A stretch of 64,000 bases of DNA from Rhodobacter sp. (lineage in GTDB: Bacteria > Pseudomonadota > Alphaproteobacteria > Rhodobacterales > Rhodobacteraceae), in NCBI GenBank assembly GCA_016704435.1, contig JADJAB010000010.1, forward strand, positions 1-64,000, written 5' to 3'. Positions 44,399 through 53,252 of the stretch are shown piece by piece (position 1 is the stretch's first letter; each line of letters begins with the position of its first letter). The position numbers and the translations under genes are program-made. The notes beneath the pieces are model-generated. The model saw only the letters and a program-made list of their open reading frames with translations, was not told where the DNA came from and searched no databases.

Positions 44399-45048
44399 GC
44401 GTCTTCCGTCACCCCTTCGGGCAGTTTCGCGCCGGTCATGAAGGCCACCGCGTCGGACATGGTGTAGTCCTTCGGGTCGATCACGCAGAGCCGCTTGCCC
44501 AGCCGGTGGATGTGGATGCGGTCGGCCACTTCGAAGACATGCGGCATGTTGTGGGAAATCAGGATGATCGGGATGCCGCGGGCGCGGACATCGCGGATCA
44601 GTTCCAGCACGCGGCGGCTTTCCCCCAGTTCGTTCAGCTTTGCCCGGGCGAACTTCTCCATCGCCGAGCGGTCGAGCTGGCGCAGCACGCTGCCCATGAA
44701 GCCGGGTTTGCGCAGTTCGCGCCCCATGAACATGTTGTCGGCGATCGACAGTGCGGGCGACATCGCAAGGGTCTGGTAGACCGTCTCGATCCCCGCAGCG
44801 CGGGCGTCGATCGGCGAGGCGAACTCGACCCGCCTGCCGTCCAGCGTGACCTCGCCCTCGTCCGGGATCACGGCGCCGGACAGCGCCTTGATCAGGGTGG
44901 ACTTGCCGGCGCCGTTGTCGCCGATCACGGCCAGGATCTCGCCGGGGTAAAGCTCGAAGTCGCAATGGTCCAGCGCCGTGACGCGGCCATAGCGCTTGAC
45001 GAGGTTGCGGCCCTTGAGAATGGGTTCTGCCTGAAGTTGCGCGGTCAT
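44395..45048 (-). CDS. frcA: Fructose-type ABC transporter ATPase (FrcA), internally deleted
   Basis: The ATP-binding subunit of a CUT2 sugar importer. Walker A (GDNGAGKSTLIKAL), the Q loop (ETVYQTLAMSPALSIADNMF) and the switch-His region (IPIILISHNMPHVFEVADRI) are intact and in frame. But KLNELG (residue 142) joins directly to ESRRVLELIRDV. The roughly 45 residues that normally sit there, containing the LSGGQ signature and the Walker B LDEPT motif, are missing. The product is 217 residues against about 260 for the family. The deletion is in frame and the junction is near 44621. Without signature and Walker B the ATPase cannot work normally. Either the import system is dead or the assembly lost about 135 bases. 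The start overlaps the frcC stop. Confidence 0.9.
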   Translation of the reverse strand: MTAQLQAEPILKGRNLVKRYGRVTALDHCDFELYPGEILAVIGDNGAGKSTLIKALSGAVIPDEGEVTLDGRRVEFASPIDARAAGIETVYQTLAMSPALSIADNMFMGRELRKPGFMGSVLRQLDRSAMEKFARAKLNELGESRRVLELIRDVRARGIPIILISHNMPHVFEVADRIHIHRLGKRLCVIDPKDYTMSDAVAFMTGAKLPEGVTEDA

Positions 45049-46199
45049 CCCGACACCTTTCTGATCCACTGGTCCACGGCGACGGCGAAGATGATCAGCA
45101 CGCCGATCAGGAAAAAGGTCCATTGCGGGTCGGTGCCGACCAGCCGCAGACCCATCTCGAACACGCCGACAATCAGCGCCCCGAAGAACATGCCGACGAT
45201 GCTGCCGCGCCCGCCGAACAGCGAGATGCCGCCGATCACCACTGCGGTGATCGACTGGATGTTGCCCAGCTGCCCGGTCGAGGCGGTGGGCGAGACCGAG
45301 CCGAACCGCCCGATCATCACCCAGCCCGCGATGGCGCAGAAGAATCCGGCCAGCGCATAGACCTGGATCAGCACCTTTTTCGTCGGCACGCCGGCCAGGG
45401 CCGCGGCGTCCGGGTCGTCGCCGGTGGCATAGACATGCCGCCCCCAGGCGGTCGAGCGCAGCACATAGGCCATGATCGCGACCAGAAGAATCAGCAGGAA
45501 CACGGCATAAAGCACCTTCACCCCGGTGCCCGGCATCGCATCGAGGGTGACGAAGGCCGATTGCACGCTGGCCGGGTCGACGCCCTCGGCCGGGCGGGGC
45601 GTGCCGTAGAAGGTGACATCCTCGCCCCAGAAGCGCAGCGCCGGGGCCTGCGCCTCGATGTCCGAGGACCGGATCGTCTCGTTCTTGGAATAGATGAAAT
45701 TCGACGCAAGGATGATCTGCCAGGTGCCCAGCGTCACGATGAAGGGGGGCAGCCGCATATAGGCGACCAGGACGCCGTTCACCGCGCCGATCGCCGCACC
45801 GCAAGCCAGGCCGATCACGATCGCCAGTTCCGCCGGCAGGCCGTAGCGGAAGGTGAACTGCCCCATGATGACGGACGAAAACACCGCCGTGGCGCCGACC
45901 GACAGGTCGATGCCCGCGGTCAGGATCACCAGCGTCTGCGCGCAACCGAGGATGCCGACGATGGCGATCTGCTGCAGGATGGTGCTGAGCGTGGTGGCCT
46001 TGAAGAAATTGTCCGCGACGACCCCGAAGATCACCAGCGAGACCAGAAGCACGATCAGCGGCACGGCCGAAGGCGTCTGGTGCAGCCAGTGCTGCAGCCG
46101 TTTCAGCGTGTCGGCCTCGTGCTGGAATTCGGCCACCTTTTCCGAGGCGCCCTTCAGGCCCTCTTCAAAGGATGATGCCGCGCGGGGGTCCGAGGCCAT
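45045..46199 (-). CDS. frcC: Fructose-type ABC transporter permease (FrcC)
   Basis: The CUT2/BPD_transp_2 membrane subunit, 384 residues with about 10 helices. The conserved permease region GCAQTLVILTAGIDLSVGA, PPFIVTLGTWQI, YALAGFFCAIAGWVMIGR and ITAVVIGGISLFGGRGSIVG are all present. The ATG at 46199 follows AAGGG. A poorly conserved cytoplasmic N-terminal tail of about 40 residues precedes the first helix. It is co-transcribed with frcA and frcK through ATGA overlaps and separated from frcB by a 157-base gap with a stem-loop. Confidence 0.93.
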   Translation of the reverse strand: MASDPRAASSFEEGLKGASEKVAEFQHEADTLKRLQHWLHQTPSAVPLIVLLVSLVIFGVVADNFFKATTLSTILQQIAIVGILGCAQTLVILTAGIDLSVGATAVFSSVIMGQFTFRYGLPAELAIVIGLACGAAIGAVNGVLVAYMRLPPFIVTLGTWQIILASNFIYSKNETIRSSDIEAQAPALRFWGEDVTFYGTPRPAEGVDPASVQSAFVTLDAMPGTGVKVLYAVFLLILLVAIMAYVLRSTAWGRHVYATGDDPDAAALAGVPTKKVLIQVYALAGFFCAIAGWVMIGRFGSVSPTASTGQLGNIQSITAVVIGGISLFGGRGSIVGMFFGALIVGVFEMGLRLVGTDPQWTFFLIGVLIIFAVAVDQWIRKVSG

Positions 46200-46276
46200 G
46201 GCATTTCCCTTTCCTTCGTCCGCCGCGCAGGCGGGCCGGGCGCAACCGTCCCTGTGACCGGGGCGCCGTGCAAGAA

Positions 46277-46295
46277 GGGCGGCGCGGGGCCGCCC
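46277..46295 (-). terminator. Intercistronic stem-loop between frcB and frcC
   Basis: GGGCGGC-CCCGC-GCCGCCC on the minus strand, followed by TTCTT. Hairpins here are common in ABC importer operons, where they stabilise the binding-protein mRNA or partly terminate so that the binding protein is made in excess. Confidence 0.6.
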
Positions 46296-46356
46296 CTGCG
46301 GGTTCACTCTGGGTCAGGACCCGTGCCGGATCAATGGCAACGGGCGACCGGGGGCA

Positions 46357-47374
46357 TCAGCCCCAGCACAGCTCCAGCCCCTTGACCGAGTCGATCGACT
46401 CGACGCCTTCGGCGGCCTGGTCGGTGATCAGCGACACGCCGGTATCGAAGAAGTCCTTGCCCTCGGTCGGCGCCGGCCTGGTGCCGTCGGCGGCGAATTT
46501 GGCGATGGCTTCGATGCCGAGCGAGGCCATCAGCAGCGGATACTGCTGCGAGGTGGCGCCGATCACGCCCGACTTGACGTCCTCGACGCCGGGGCAGCCA
46601 CCGTCGACCGAGACGATCAGCGCGGTCTTGCCGGCGGCCTTCAGCGCCTCGTAGGCGCCCGCGGCGGAAGGTTCGTTGATGGTGTAGACCACGTTGATGT
46701 CGGGGTTCTTGGCCAGAAGCGCCTCCATCGCCTTCAGCCCGCCTTCCTCGTTGCCGGCGGTGACTTCGTTGCCGACGATGCGCGGGTCGGTCTCGTCGCC
46801 CCATTTGGCGATGTCGACGGTGTCGATGCCGAAGCCGGTCAGGAAGCCCTGGTCGCGCAACACGTCGACCGAAGGCTGGCTGATCGCCAGGTCCAGCATG
46901 GCGATCTTTGCATTGGCGGCTTCGTCGCCCATCTTGGCGGCGGCCCATTGGCCGATCAGCAGCCCGGCCTTGAAGTTGTCGGTGGCAAAGGTGGCATCCG
47001 CCGCGTCGATCGGCTCAAGCGGCGTGTCCAGCGCGATGACCAGCAGGCCCGCCTCGCGTGCCGACTTGACCGAATCGACGATGGCCTTGGTGTCGGAGGC
47101 GGTGATCAGGATGCCCTTTGGCGCCATCGGCGATGCAGGCTTCAATGGCCGCAACCTGGCTTTCATGGTCGCCGTCGATCTTGCCGGCATAGGTTTTCAG
47201 CGACACGCCCAGTTCCGCCGCCTTGGCCGCGGCGCCTTCCTTCATCTTGACGAAGAAGGGGTTGGTGTCGGTCTTGGTGATCAGGCAGGCCGAGACGTCC
47301 TGCGCCAGCGCCGGGGCGGCAGACAGAAGCGCCGCAGTGGCCGCGCCCAGCAGGGCTTTGGTGGTGAATTTCAT
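46357..47374 (-). pseudogene. frcB: Fructose-type ABC transporter substrate-binding protein (FrcB), one frameshift
   Basis: The periplasmic sugar-binding protein (peripla_BP_4, ribose/fructose type). The ATG at 47374 has GGGAGG before it and begins a signal peptide (ALLGAATAALLSAAPALAQD). Mature landmarks: CLITKTDTNPFFVKMKEGA, KGILITASDTKAIVDSVKSA, VIALDTPLEPIDAADATFAT, NPDINVVYTINEPSAAGAYE and VSVDGGCPG. The frame breaks near 47125 (ACIADGAKG should join ILITASDT). It is first in the frc operon and divergent from the ROK regulator. Repaired length is about 338 residues, normal. Confidence 0.92.
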
Positions 47375-47490
47375 GGTTGTCCTCCCAAGGATAGGGGCGT
47401 CTTGCCCCCGGATCAGAAAAGCTGTGCGCAGGGCCATCGCCCGTTGCGCCACCTTTCAAAGACACTGATTCCCCCCATCCCGTCAATATA

Positions 47491-47511
47491 AATAAATCAC
47501 TCTGAATTATT
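47491..47511. promoter_or_regulatory. Candidate operator in the frcB-frcR divergent region
   Basis: AATAAATCA and TGAATTATT form an imperfect inverted repeat around CTC, in an AT-rich patch that stands out from the surrounding GC-rich DNA. A TTGACG hexamer on the minus strand (47481-47486) next to it may be the -35 element of frcB. Binding by the ROK regulator is inference. Confidence 0.45.
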
Positions 47512-47566
47512 ATTGACTTCGCAATGGTTTTTCCGGCAAGCTGGCCCGCAGGCACCCGGAGTTCGG

Positions 47567-48829
47567 ATGCGGGAGGTGGTGGTGAGAGGGCAGGAAGAGC
47601 TTGCGGCCGAGGCGCGCAATGTGCCGGAAGGGGGCGCCCCGCGGGGGTCCAACCAGTCCGGCATGCGCGCGCATAACGAGCGGCTGGTGCTGTCGCTGGT
47701 GCGCCGCCACGAGGCGCTGGCGAAAACCGATATCGCGCGGATGACCGGGCTGTCGGCGCAGACCGTCTCGGTGATCATGCGCGCGCTGGAGCGCGACGGG
47801 CTGCTGTTGCGCGGCGATCCGCTGCGCGGGCGGGTGGGCCAGCCGCTGGTGCCGATGCGGCTGGCGGCGGACGGGGCGTTCTTCTTCGGGCTGAAGGTGG
47901 GGCGGCGGTCGGCCGACCTGATGCTGGTCGATTTCCTTGGCCGGGTGCGGGCGGCGCGGCGCCGCGTCTACCGCTATCCGACGCCCGATGCGGTGACCGG
48001 CTTTGTCGCCGGTGCGCTGCCGGAGCTGACCGCAGGGCTGCCGGTGGCCTTGCGCGACCGGATCGGCGGCATGGGGGTGGCGATCCCGTTTCAGCTGTGG
48101 AACTGGGTCAGCATCATCGGCGCGCCACAGGCCGAGATGGACGCCTGGCGCCACCGCGACATCGGCGCGGAACTGGCCGAGATGACAGGCATCCCGGTCT
48201 ATGTGCAGAACGACGCCACCTCTGCTTGCGGGGCGGAACTGGTCTTCGGCACCGGCGGTGGCACGGGCGAGCGGCCGAAGGATTTCCTCTATTTCTACTT
48301 CGGCACTTTCATCGGCGGCGGGCTGGTGATCAATGGCCAGCTGTTCCTCGGCCGCACCGGAAATGCGGCGGGGATCGGGCCGATGCCGGTGCCGGGGCCG
48401 GACGGGCAAAGCCGGCGGCTGATCGACGTGGCCTCGCTTTCGGTGCTGGCGGCAAGCATGGATGCGGCCGGCGTGCCGTCGGACCACCTGTGGGAAGATC
48501 ACGCGCGTTGGCAGGTGCCCGACGCCCTGCTGGACCCCTGGATCGACGGGGCCGCGCGCGGGCTGGCCTATGCCACGTTGTCGGCGGCGGCGCTCCTGGA
48601 ACTGGAGGCGGTTCTGATCGACGGCTGGATGCCGGTCGAGGTGCGGGCCGAGGTCACGCGCCGCACCCATGCGGCATTTCACCGGATGGACCTTGCCGGG
48701 GTGGCGCCGCCGGTGATCCGCGAAGGCACGGTGGGGGCGGATGCCCGCGCGCTGGGCGCGGCGGCGATCCCGCTGTCGCAACGCTACCTGCTGGACCAGA
48801 ACGCTTCCGCCCGCGAGGGGGCCACGTAG
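47567..48829 (+). CDS. frcR: ROK-family transcriptional regulator (FrcR-like)
   Basis: A repressor with an N-terminal winged helix (about 33-95: NERLVLSLVRRHEALAKTDI and GLSAQTVSVIMRALERDGLL) and a C-terminal ROK sugar-kinase-like domain (about 100-420). The latter has GMGVAIPFQL, PVYVQNDATSACGAELVFG and FGTFIGGGLVINGQLF. The usual zinc-binding cysteine cluster of ROK kinases is not seen. I chose the ATG at 47567 behind GGAG rather than the upstream TTG. It is divergent from frcB, as in the frcRBCAK locus of rhizobia. Confidence 0.88.
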   Translation: MREVVVRGQEELAAEARNVPEGGAPRGSNQSGMRAHNERLVLSLVRRHEALAKTDIARMTGLSAQTVSVIMRALERDGLLLRGDPLRGRVGQPLVPMRLAADGAFFFGLKVGRRSADLMLVDFLGRVRAARRRVYRYPTPDAVTGFVAGALPELTAGLPVALRDRIGGMGVAIPFQLWNWVSIIGAPQAEMDAWRHRDIGAELAEMTGIPVYVQNDATSACGAELVFGTGGGTGERPKDFLYFYFGTFIGGGLVINGQLFLGRTGNAAGIGPMPVPGPDGQSRRLIDVASLSVLAASMDAAGVPSDHLWEDHARWQVPDALLDPWIDGAARGLAYATLSAAALLELEAVLIDGWMPVEVRAEVTRRTHAAFHRMDLAGVAPPVIREGTVGADARALGAAAIPLSQRYLLDQNASAREGAT

Positions 48830-48861
48830 GCGGGCAACATTGCCCATCCTGCCGGCTCGGC

Positions 48862-49785
48862 TCAGCCCTGCGGGGTCATCGCCTTCCTTTGCCGCGCGCG
48901 CTCCAGCCCCAGCCGCCGCTCGCGCCAGATGATGAGGATGCCGGCGGTCACCACCAGCAAAGCCCCCGCCAGCATCGTCGAGGTCGGCACTTCGCTGAAC
49001 ACGAACCAGCCGATCAGCAGCGCAAAGATCATCGAGGCATAGTCGAAAGGCGCTATGACCGAGGCGTCCGCCTCGCGGTAGCTGGAGGTCAGCAGGATCT
49101 GCCCGACCCCGCCCAGCAGCCCCGCGCCGACCAGCAGCGCGGCCTCGAACGCGGTGGGCCAGACCCAGCCGAAGGGCAGGGTGGCCAGCGAAAGCATCGC
49201 CGCGGTGACGGAAAACCAGAACACGATGGTGGCGGTCCTTTCCACCTGAACCAGCTTGCGCACGAAGACCTGCGCCAGCGAGGCAAACAGCGCACCCGCC
49301 AGCACCACCAGCGCCCCGAACGCCTCGGCATAGCCTGCCGCGCCCTCCGACAGCAGCGTCAGCCGCGGGTAGACCACCACCAGCACGCCGACCAGACCCA
49401 GTGCCACGGCGGAAATGCGGAAAAGCCGCACCTCTTCGCCGAGGAACATCGCCGCGAAGATCACCGTCAGGATCGGGGCGGCATAGCCGATCGCCGTCAC
49501 CTCGGGCAGCGGCAGGTAGCCCAGGCCCGCAAAGCCGAAGCCCATCGCCAGCGTCCCCATCAGCCCGCGCCACAGATGGCCGAAGGGATTTGCCGTCTTC
49601 AGCCCGGTTCGCAACTCGCGCCGCCAGATCAGCCAGACCACGATCACCGGAATGGCGAAGGCCGAGCGGAAGAACACCGCCTGACCGGCCGGCACATGCG
49701 CCGCCGTCGCCTTGATCATCGAAGCCATGACGATGAAGATCAGGACGGAGCCGAGCTTGAGGGCGATGCCGCGAAGGGGACGCAT
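48862..49785 (-). CDS. EamA/DMT-family transporter
   Basis: A drug/metabolite exporter with ten helices in two EamA repeats, 307 residues. Repeat 1: SVLIFIVMASMIKATAAHVP, FFRSAFAIPVIVVWLI, LPEVTAIGYAAPILTVIFAA and FLGEEVRLFR. Repeat 2: ASLAQVFVRKLV, LLVGAGLLGGVGQILLTSSY, ASVIAPFDYASMIFALLIGW and FVFSEVPT. The ATG at 49785 follows GAAAGG; an in-frame ATG at 49818 is also possible. Substrate unknown; it stands alone. Confidence 0.9.
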   Translation of the reverse strand: MRPLRGIALKLGSVLIFIVMASMIKATAAHVPAGQAVFFRSAFAIPVIVVWLIWRRELRTGLKTANPFGHLWRGLMGTLAMGFGFAGLGYLPLPEVTAIGYAAPILTVIFAAMFLGEEVRLFRISAVALGLVGVLVVVYPRLTLLSEGAAGYAEAFGALVVLAGALFASLAQVFVRKLVQVERTATIVFWFSVTAAMLSLATLPFGWVWPTAFEAALLVGAGLLGGVGQILLTSSYREADASVIAPFDYASMIFALLIGWFVFSEVPTSTMLAGALLVVTAGILIIWRERRLGLERARQRKAMTPQG

Positions 49786-49912
49786 CAGGGGCCTTTCCTC
49801 CTGCGCCAGTCCAATCACCCTTTGTCCGGGGGATCAAGGCCGGATGCGGTTTGCGCTGGCCTCGGCGGGCCGGTCTGCCAGCTGTTGCTGTGGTTGACTG
49901 GAGAGGCGCCGC

Positions 49913-50551
49913 ATGACGCCGGACGCATTTGCCCATCATCCGGAGTTGCGCGGCCTGATCACGGATCCGGACATCTCGCCCCTGCGCGGCTTCGATCCGC
50001 AGGCGCTGGCCGCCAGCTGGCCGGAGATCGGGCTGGCGCGGTTCCTGACCCCGGTCGCTGACCGCGAGGCCTCTCGCTCCGCGGCGCTGGCGGGGCATGC
50101 GGGCATGCAGGCGGCGACGGATCTCGGGGCCGGCTGCGACGGGCTGGTGTTCCGCATCGCCGCCGCCGATGTGGCGGAAGAGACCGAAATCCTGTGGCGG
50201 CGCGAGATCGCGGGGCGGGCCTGTCGGGCGGTCTTCGTCACCGAGCAGACGGCGGCAGGGCCGGTGCGCGCGCTGGCCTTCACCGCCGGTCACGCATCGC
50301 CGGCGATCTGCGCCGATATTCCGCGCGCCGAACAACTGCGCCATATTGCAACCGGGGCTGGCTTTTTCGGATCGAGTCTGGATTATCTGACCAGTAGCGC
50401 GGCACATTTCGCGGCCATGGGGATCGAGGATGCCGAAGGCGCCAGCCTGATGCGCGAGACCGCGGCCCAGCGCGCCGCCAGAGCCCGCCACGGGAACCTG
50501 CAGACCGAAACGGAGGAACGTCATGACCAGCACCCTCAGCGACCGTATTGA
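49913..50551 (+). CDS. ChaC-like gamma-glutamylcyclotransferase with catalytic region deleted
   Basis: ChaC enzymes degrade glutathione to 5-oxoproline and Cys-Gly. The N-terminus (FAHHPELRGLITDPDISPLR) and the C-terminal half (GCDGLVFRIAAADVAEETEI, LWRREIAG, IATGAGFFGSSLDYL, AHFAAMGIEDAE) fit alphaproteobacterial ChaC proteins. The block of about 50 residues that should hold the substrate loop (Tyr-Gly-Ser-Leu-x-Trp) and the following strands is missing: ALAGHAGMQ runs directly into AATDLGAGCDG. At the junction an 8-base sequence is perfectly doubled (GGGCATGC at 50093-50100 and 50101-50108). The frame is kept. The product is unlikely to be active. The 3' end overlaps the start of ade. Confidence 0.8.
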   Translation: MTPDAFAHHPELRGLITDPDISPLRGFDPQALAASWPEIGLARFLTPVADREASRSAALAGHAGMQAATDLGAGCDGLVFRIAAADVAEETEILWRREIAGRACRAVFVTEQTAAGPVRALAFTAGHASPAICADIPRAEQLRHIATGAGFFGSSLDYLTSSAAHFAAMGIEDAEGASLMRETAAQRAARARHGNLQTETEERHDQHPQRPY

Positions 50552-52220
50552 TCAGGGCCGGGGCATTGTCCCGGCCGATCTGGTGCTGAAGGGCGGCCGG
50601 GTGTTCGACCTGATCACCGGCGATCTGGTGGAAACCGATGTGGCGATCTGCGGCGATACCATCGTCGGCGTCTTTGGCAGCTATGCCGGGCGTCGCGAGA
50701 TCGACTGCACGGGCAAGGTGCTGGTGCCGGGCTTCATCGACACGCATCTGCATATCGAATCGTCGCTGGTCACCCCGCATGAATTCGACCGCTGCGTGAC
50801 CCCGCGCGGCGTGACCACGGCGATCTGCGACCCGCATGAGATTGCCAATGTCTGCGGGCTGACCGGCATCCGCTACTTTCTGCAAAGTGCCGCCCAGACG
50901 CTGATGGACATCCGCGTGCAACTGTCGTCCTGCGTGCCCTCGACCCATATGGAAACCGCCGGGGCGCGGCTGGAAGCGGCCGATCTGGTGCCGCTGATGG
51001 ACCATCCCAAGGTGATCGGGCTTGCCGAGTTCATGAACTTTCCCGGCGTGCTGATGAAGGATCCGGGCTGTCTGGCCAAGCTGGAGGCGTTCCGGGGCCG
51101 CCACATCGACGGCCACGCGCCCTTGCTGCGGGGGCTGGACCTGAACGGCTATATCAGCGCCGGCATCCGGACCGAACACGAGGCGACAACGGCCGAGGAG
51201 GGGCTGGAAAAGCTGCGCAAGGGCATGCGGGTGTTGATCCGCGAAGGCTCGGTCTCGAAGGACATGCATGCGCTGGCGCCGCTGCTGACCGAACGGCACG
51301 CGCCTTACCTGTGCCTTTGCACCGATGACCGCAACCCCTTGGATATCGCCGAACACGGCCATCTGGATTACATGATCCGCACGCTGATCGACTTGGGCTG
51401 TCCCGTGCTGGCGGTCTACCGAGCGGCGTCGCTGTCGGCGGCCGAGGCCTTCGGGCTGAAGGACCGCGGGCTGATCGCGCCGGGCAAGCGGGCCGATATC
51501 GCGGTGATCGACAGCCTTGAGGGGTGCCATGCGGCCATGGTGTTCGCGGGCGGCGTGCTGGCCGAAGCTGCGGCCTTTGCGTCCCGCGCCACCACGGCCC
51601 CGGTGGCCCGCCACTCGGTGAAGGCGCGATCGGTCACGGCGGCAGATTTCCGCACCGGCGGCAACCGTGCGGAAACCCCGGTGATCGGCATCCTGCCCGG
51701 CAAGATCATCACCCCGCACCTGAGCTTCGACATCCCCCCGGTGGATGGCGACAAGCGGCCCGATGTGGCGCGTGACCTGATGAAGATCGCGGTGATCGAG
51801 CGGCACGGGCTGAACGGCAACAAGGCGACTGGCTTCGTGCAGGGCTTCGGGATGCAACGGGGCGCGATTGCGTCGACCGTCTGCCACGACCATCACAACA
51901 TCGCGGTGGTCGGCGCGGATTACGCCGACATGGCACTGGCGGCGAACCGGCTGGGCGAGATCGAGGGCGGTTTCGTGGTGGCTTGCGGTGGCCGCGTGCT
52001 GGCCGAACTGGCGCTGCCGGTGGCCGGGCTGATGAGCCTTTTGTCCTTCGAGGACGTGCAGGGCAAGCTGGTCGCCCTGCGTGCGGCGGCGCGAGGTCTG
52101 GGCGTGGTGCTGGAAGAGCCGTTCCTGCAACTTGCCTTCCTGGCCCTGCCGGTGATCCCGCATCTGAAGATCACCGATCACGGCATGGTGGATGTCGACC
52201 GTTTCGAGGTGTTGCCATGA
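50523..52220 (+). CDS. ade: Adenine deaminase
   Basis: Converts adenine to hypoxanthine in purine salvage. This is the two-domain amidohydrolase type (565 residues). The metal site is PGFIDTHLHIESSLVTPHEF, then CDPHEIANVCG, HIDGHAP, GIRTEHEATTAEE and CTDDRNPLDI. The C-terminal half has the family-specific KIAVIERHGLNGNKATGFVQ, TVCHDHHNIAVVG and LALPVAGLMS. The start overlaps the end of the ChaC-like gene by 29 bases and GGAGG lies before its ATG. Confidence 0.95.
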   Translation: MTSTLSDRIDQGRGIVPADLVLKGGRVFDLITGDLVETDVAICGDTIVGVFGSYAGRREIDCTGKVLVPGFIDTHLHIESSLVTPHEFDRCVTPRGVTTAICDPHEIANVCGLTGIRYFLQSAAQTLMDIRVQLSSCVPSTHMETAGARLEAADLVPLMDHPKVIGLAEFMNFPGVLMKDPGCLAKLEAFRGRHIDGHAPLLRGLDLNGYISAGIRTEHEATTAEEGLEKLRKGMRVLIREGSVSKDMHALAPLLTERHAPYLCLCTDDRNPLDIAEHGHLDYMIRTLIDLGCPVLAVYRAASLSAAEAFGLKDRGLIAPGKRADIAVIDSLEGCHAAMVFAGGVLAEAAAFASRATTAPVARHSVKARSVTAADFRTGGNRAETPVIGILPGKIITPHLSFDIPPVDGDKRPDVARDLMKIAVIERHGLNGNKATGFVQGFGMQRGAIASTVCHDHHNIAVVGADYADMALAANRLGEIEGGFVVACGGRVLAELALPVAGLMSLLSFEDVQGKLVALRAAARGLGVVLEEPFLQLAFLALPVIPHLKITDHGMVDVDRFEVLP

Positions 52221-52298
52221 TGGCAAGGAAAATGAACGGCTTGCGCCGCGTTCCTGTCTTCTCGCCTCTGGCCGTTCCGGCCAACCGGCTCGGGTAAT

Positions 52299-52340
52299 GG
52301 GGGTTCCACCCCCAAACCCCCGGAGTATTTGGCAAAAGAG
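52299..52340. repeat. Dispersed element in the ade-SDR gap
   Basis: A hairpin GGGGGTTCCACCCCC is followed by AAACCCCCGGAGTATTTGGC, the 5' half of the dispersed element; the AGATGAAG half is replaced by CAAAAGAGCAAGG. The rest of the 267-base gap (52221-52487) shows no gene. Confidence 0.55.
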
Positions 52341-52487
52341 CAAGGCCATGGGCCTGATTGGTCTTGCCACTTGCGGCTTGCGCCCGTGGCAGGCGACTGT
52401 GCCTGCGGCGCGGCGCGACGGCGGGGGTTCCGCTTTGCGGCGGGGGCGGTAGTCTGGCGCCGCAGGGGAAGGCTGGGGGGAAGGCCG

Positions 52488-53252
52488 ATGGTTGCAATCG
52501 TCACGGCGGGGGTTTCCGCCATCGGGCGGCATCTGGTTCTGGCCTTGGCCGGGGCCGGGCAGGATGTGGCCTTCACCCATCTGGGTGCCGATGCGGCCGT
52601 GCGGGCGCTGGAGGCGGAGGTGGCCACCATGGGCCGCCGGGCGCGCGGCTGGGAAAGCGACGCAGGCGACGAGGCCGCCGTTGGCGCCTTGCATGCGGCA
52701 GTTGCGGACTGGGCGGGGGCGGTGCCCGACGTGCTGGTGAACAATGCCGGCATCCAGACCTGGGCCGGCCTGCTGGAGCTGTGGGCCGATCAATGGGATG
52801 CGGTGATGCGCACCAATCTGCGCGGCACCTTCCTGAACACCCAGGGCTTTGCCCGCGCCTGCATCGCCGCCGGGCAGGGCGGCGCCATCGTCAACCTCGG
52901 TTCGGGCTGCAACAAGCTCGCCTTCCCGCGACTGGTCGACTACACCGCCTCGAAGGGCGGGGTCGAGCAGTTCACCAAGGCCGCGGCGGTGGAACTGGGG
53001 CCGCATGGTATTCGCGTCAACTGCGTGGCGCCCGGTGCCATCGCCACCGGGCGGACGGCGGCCGAGGCGGGCGACTATGCCGCCACCTGGGCTCGTGTCA
53101 CGCCCTTGCGCCGGGTCGGCGTGCCGCAGGACCTCTGCGGGCCCTTGCTGTTCCTGATCTCGGACGCGGCCGCCTTCGTCACCGGGCAGACGCTGTATGT
53201 CGACGGTGGCGCGTTTTCCCAGGCCAACTGGCCCTATGAGGTGACCCCCTGA
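52488..53252 (+). CDS. Short-chain dehydrogenase/reductase (SDR)
   Basis: An NAD(P)-dependent oxidoreductase of 254 residues of the classical SDR fold. The cofactor loop is altered (VTAGVSAIGRHLVLALAGAG; usual TGxxxGIG). NNAG is present as VLVNNAGIQTW. The catalytic Ser is in VNLGSGCN and the YxxxK motif in DYTASKGGVEQF. FVTGQTLYVDGGAF closes the fold. GGAAGG precedes the ATG. Its stop overlaps the start of the SGNH hydrolase (TGATG), so they are coupled. Substrate unknown; sugar or 3-oxoacyl dehydrogenases are the nearest types. Confidence 0.9.
   Translation: MVAIVTAGVSAIGRHLVLALAGAGQDVAFTHLGADAAVRALEAEVATMGRRARGWESDAGDEAAVGALHAAVADWAGAVPDVLVNNAGIQTWAGLLELWADQWDAVMRTNLRGTFLNTQGFARACIAAGQGGAIVNLGSGCNKLAFPRLVDYTASKGGVEQFTKAAAVELGPHGIRVNCVAPGAIATGRTAAEAGDYAATWARVTPLRRVGVPQDLCGPLLFLISDAAAFVTGQTLYVDGGAFSQANWPYEVTP

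Noticed and set aside
47510..50533. A 1007-codon open frame on the minus strand
   Set aside because: It runs antisense to the ROK regulator and ChaC genes and out of frame over the EamA gene, with no domain similarity; it is a GC-rich shadow.
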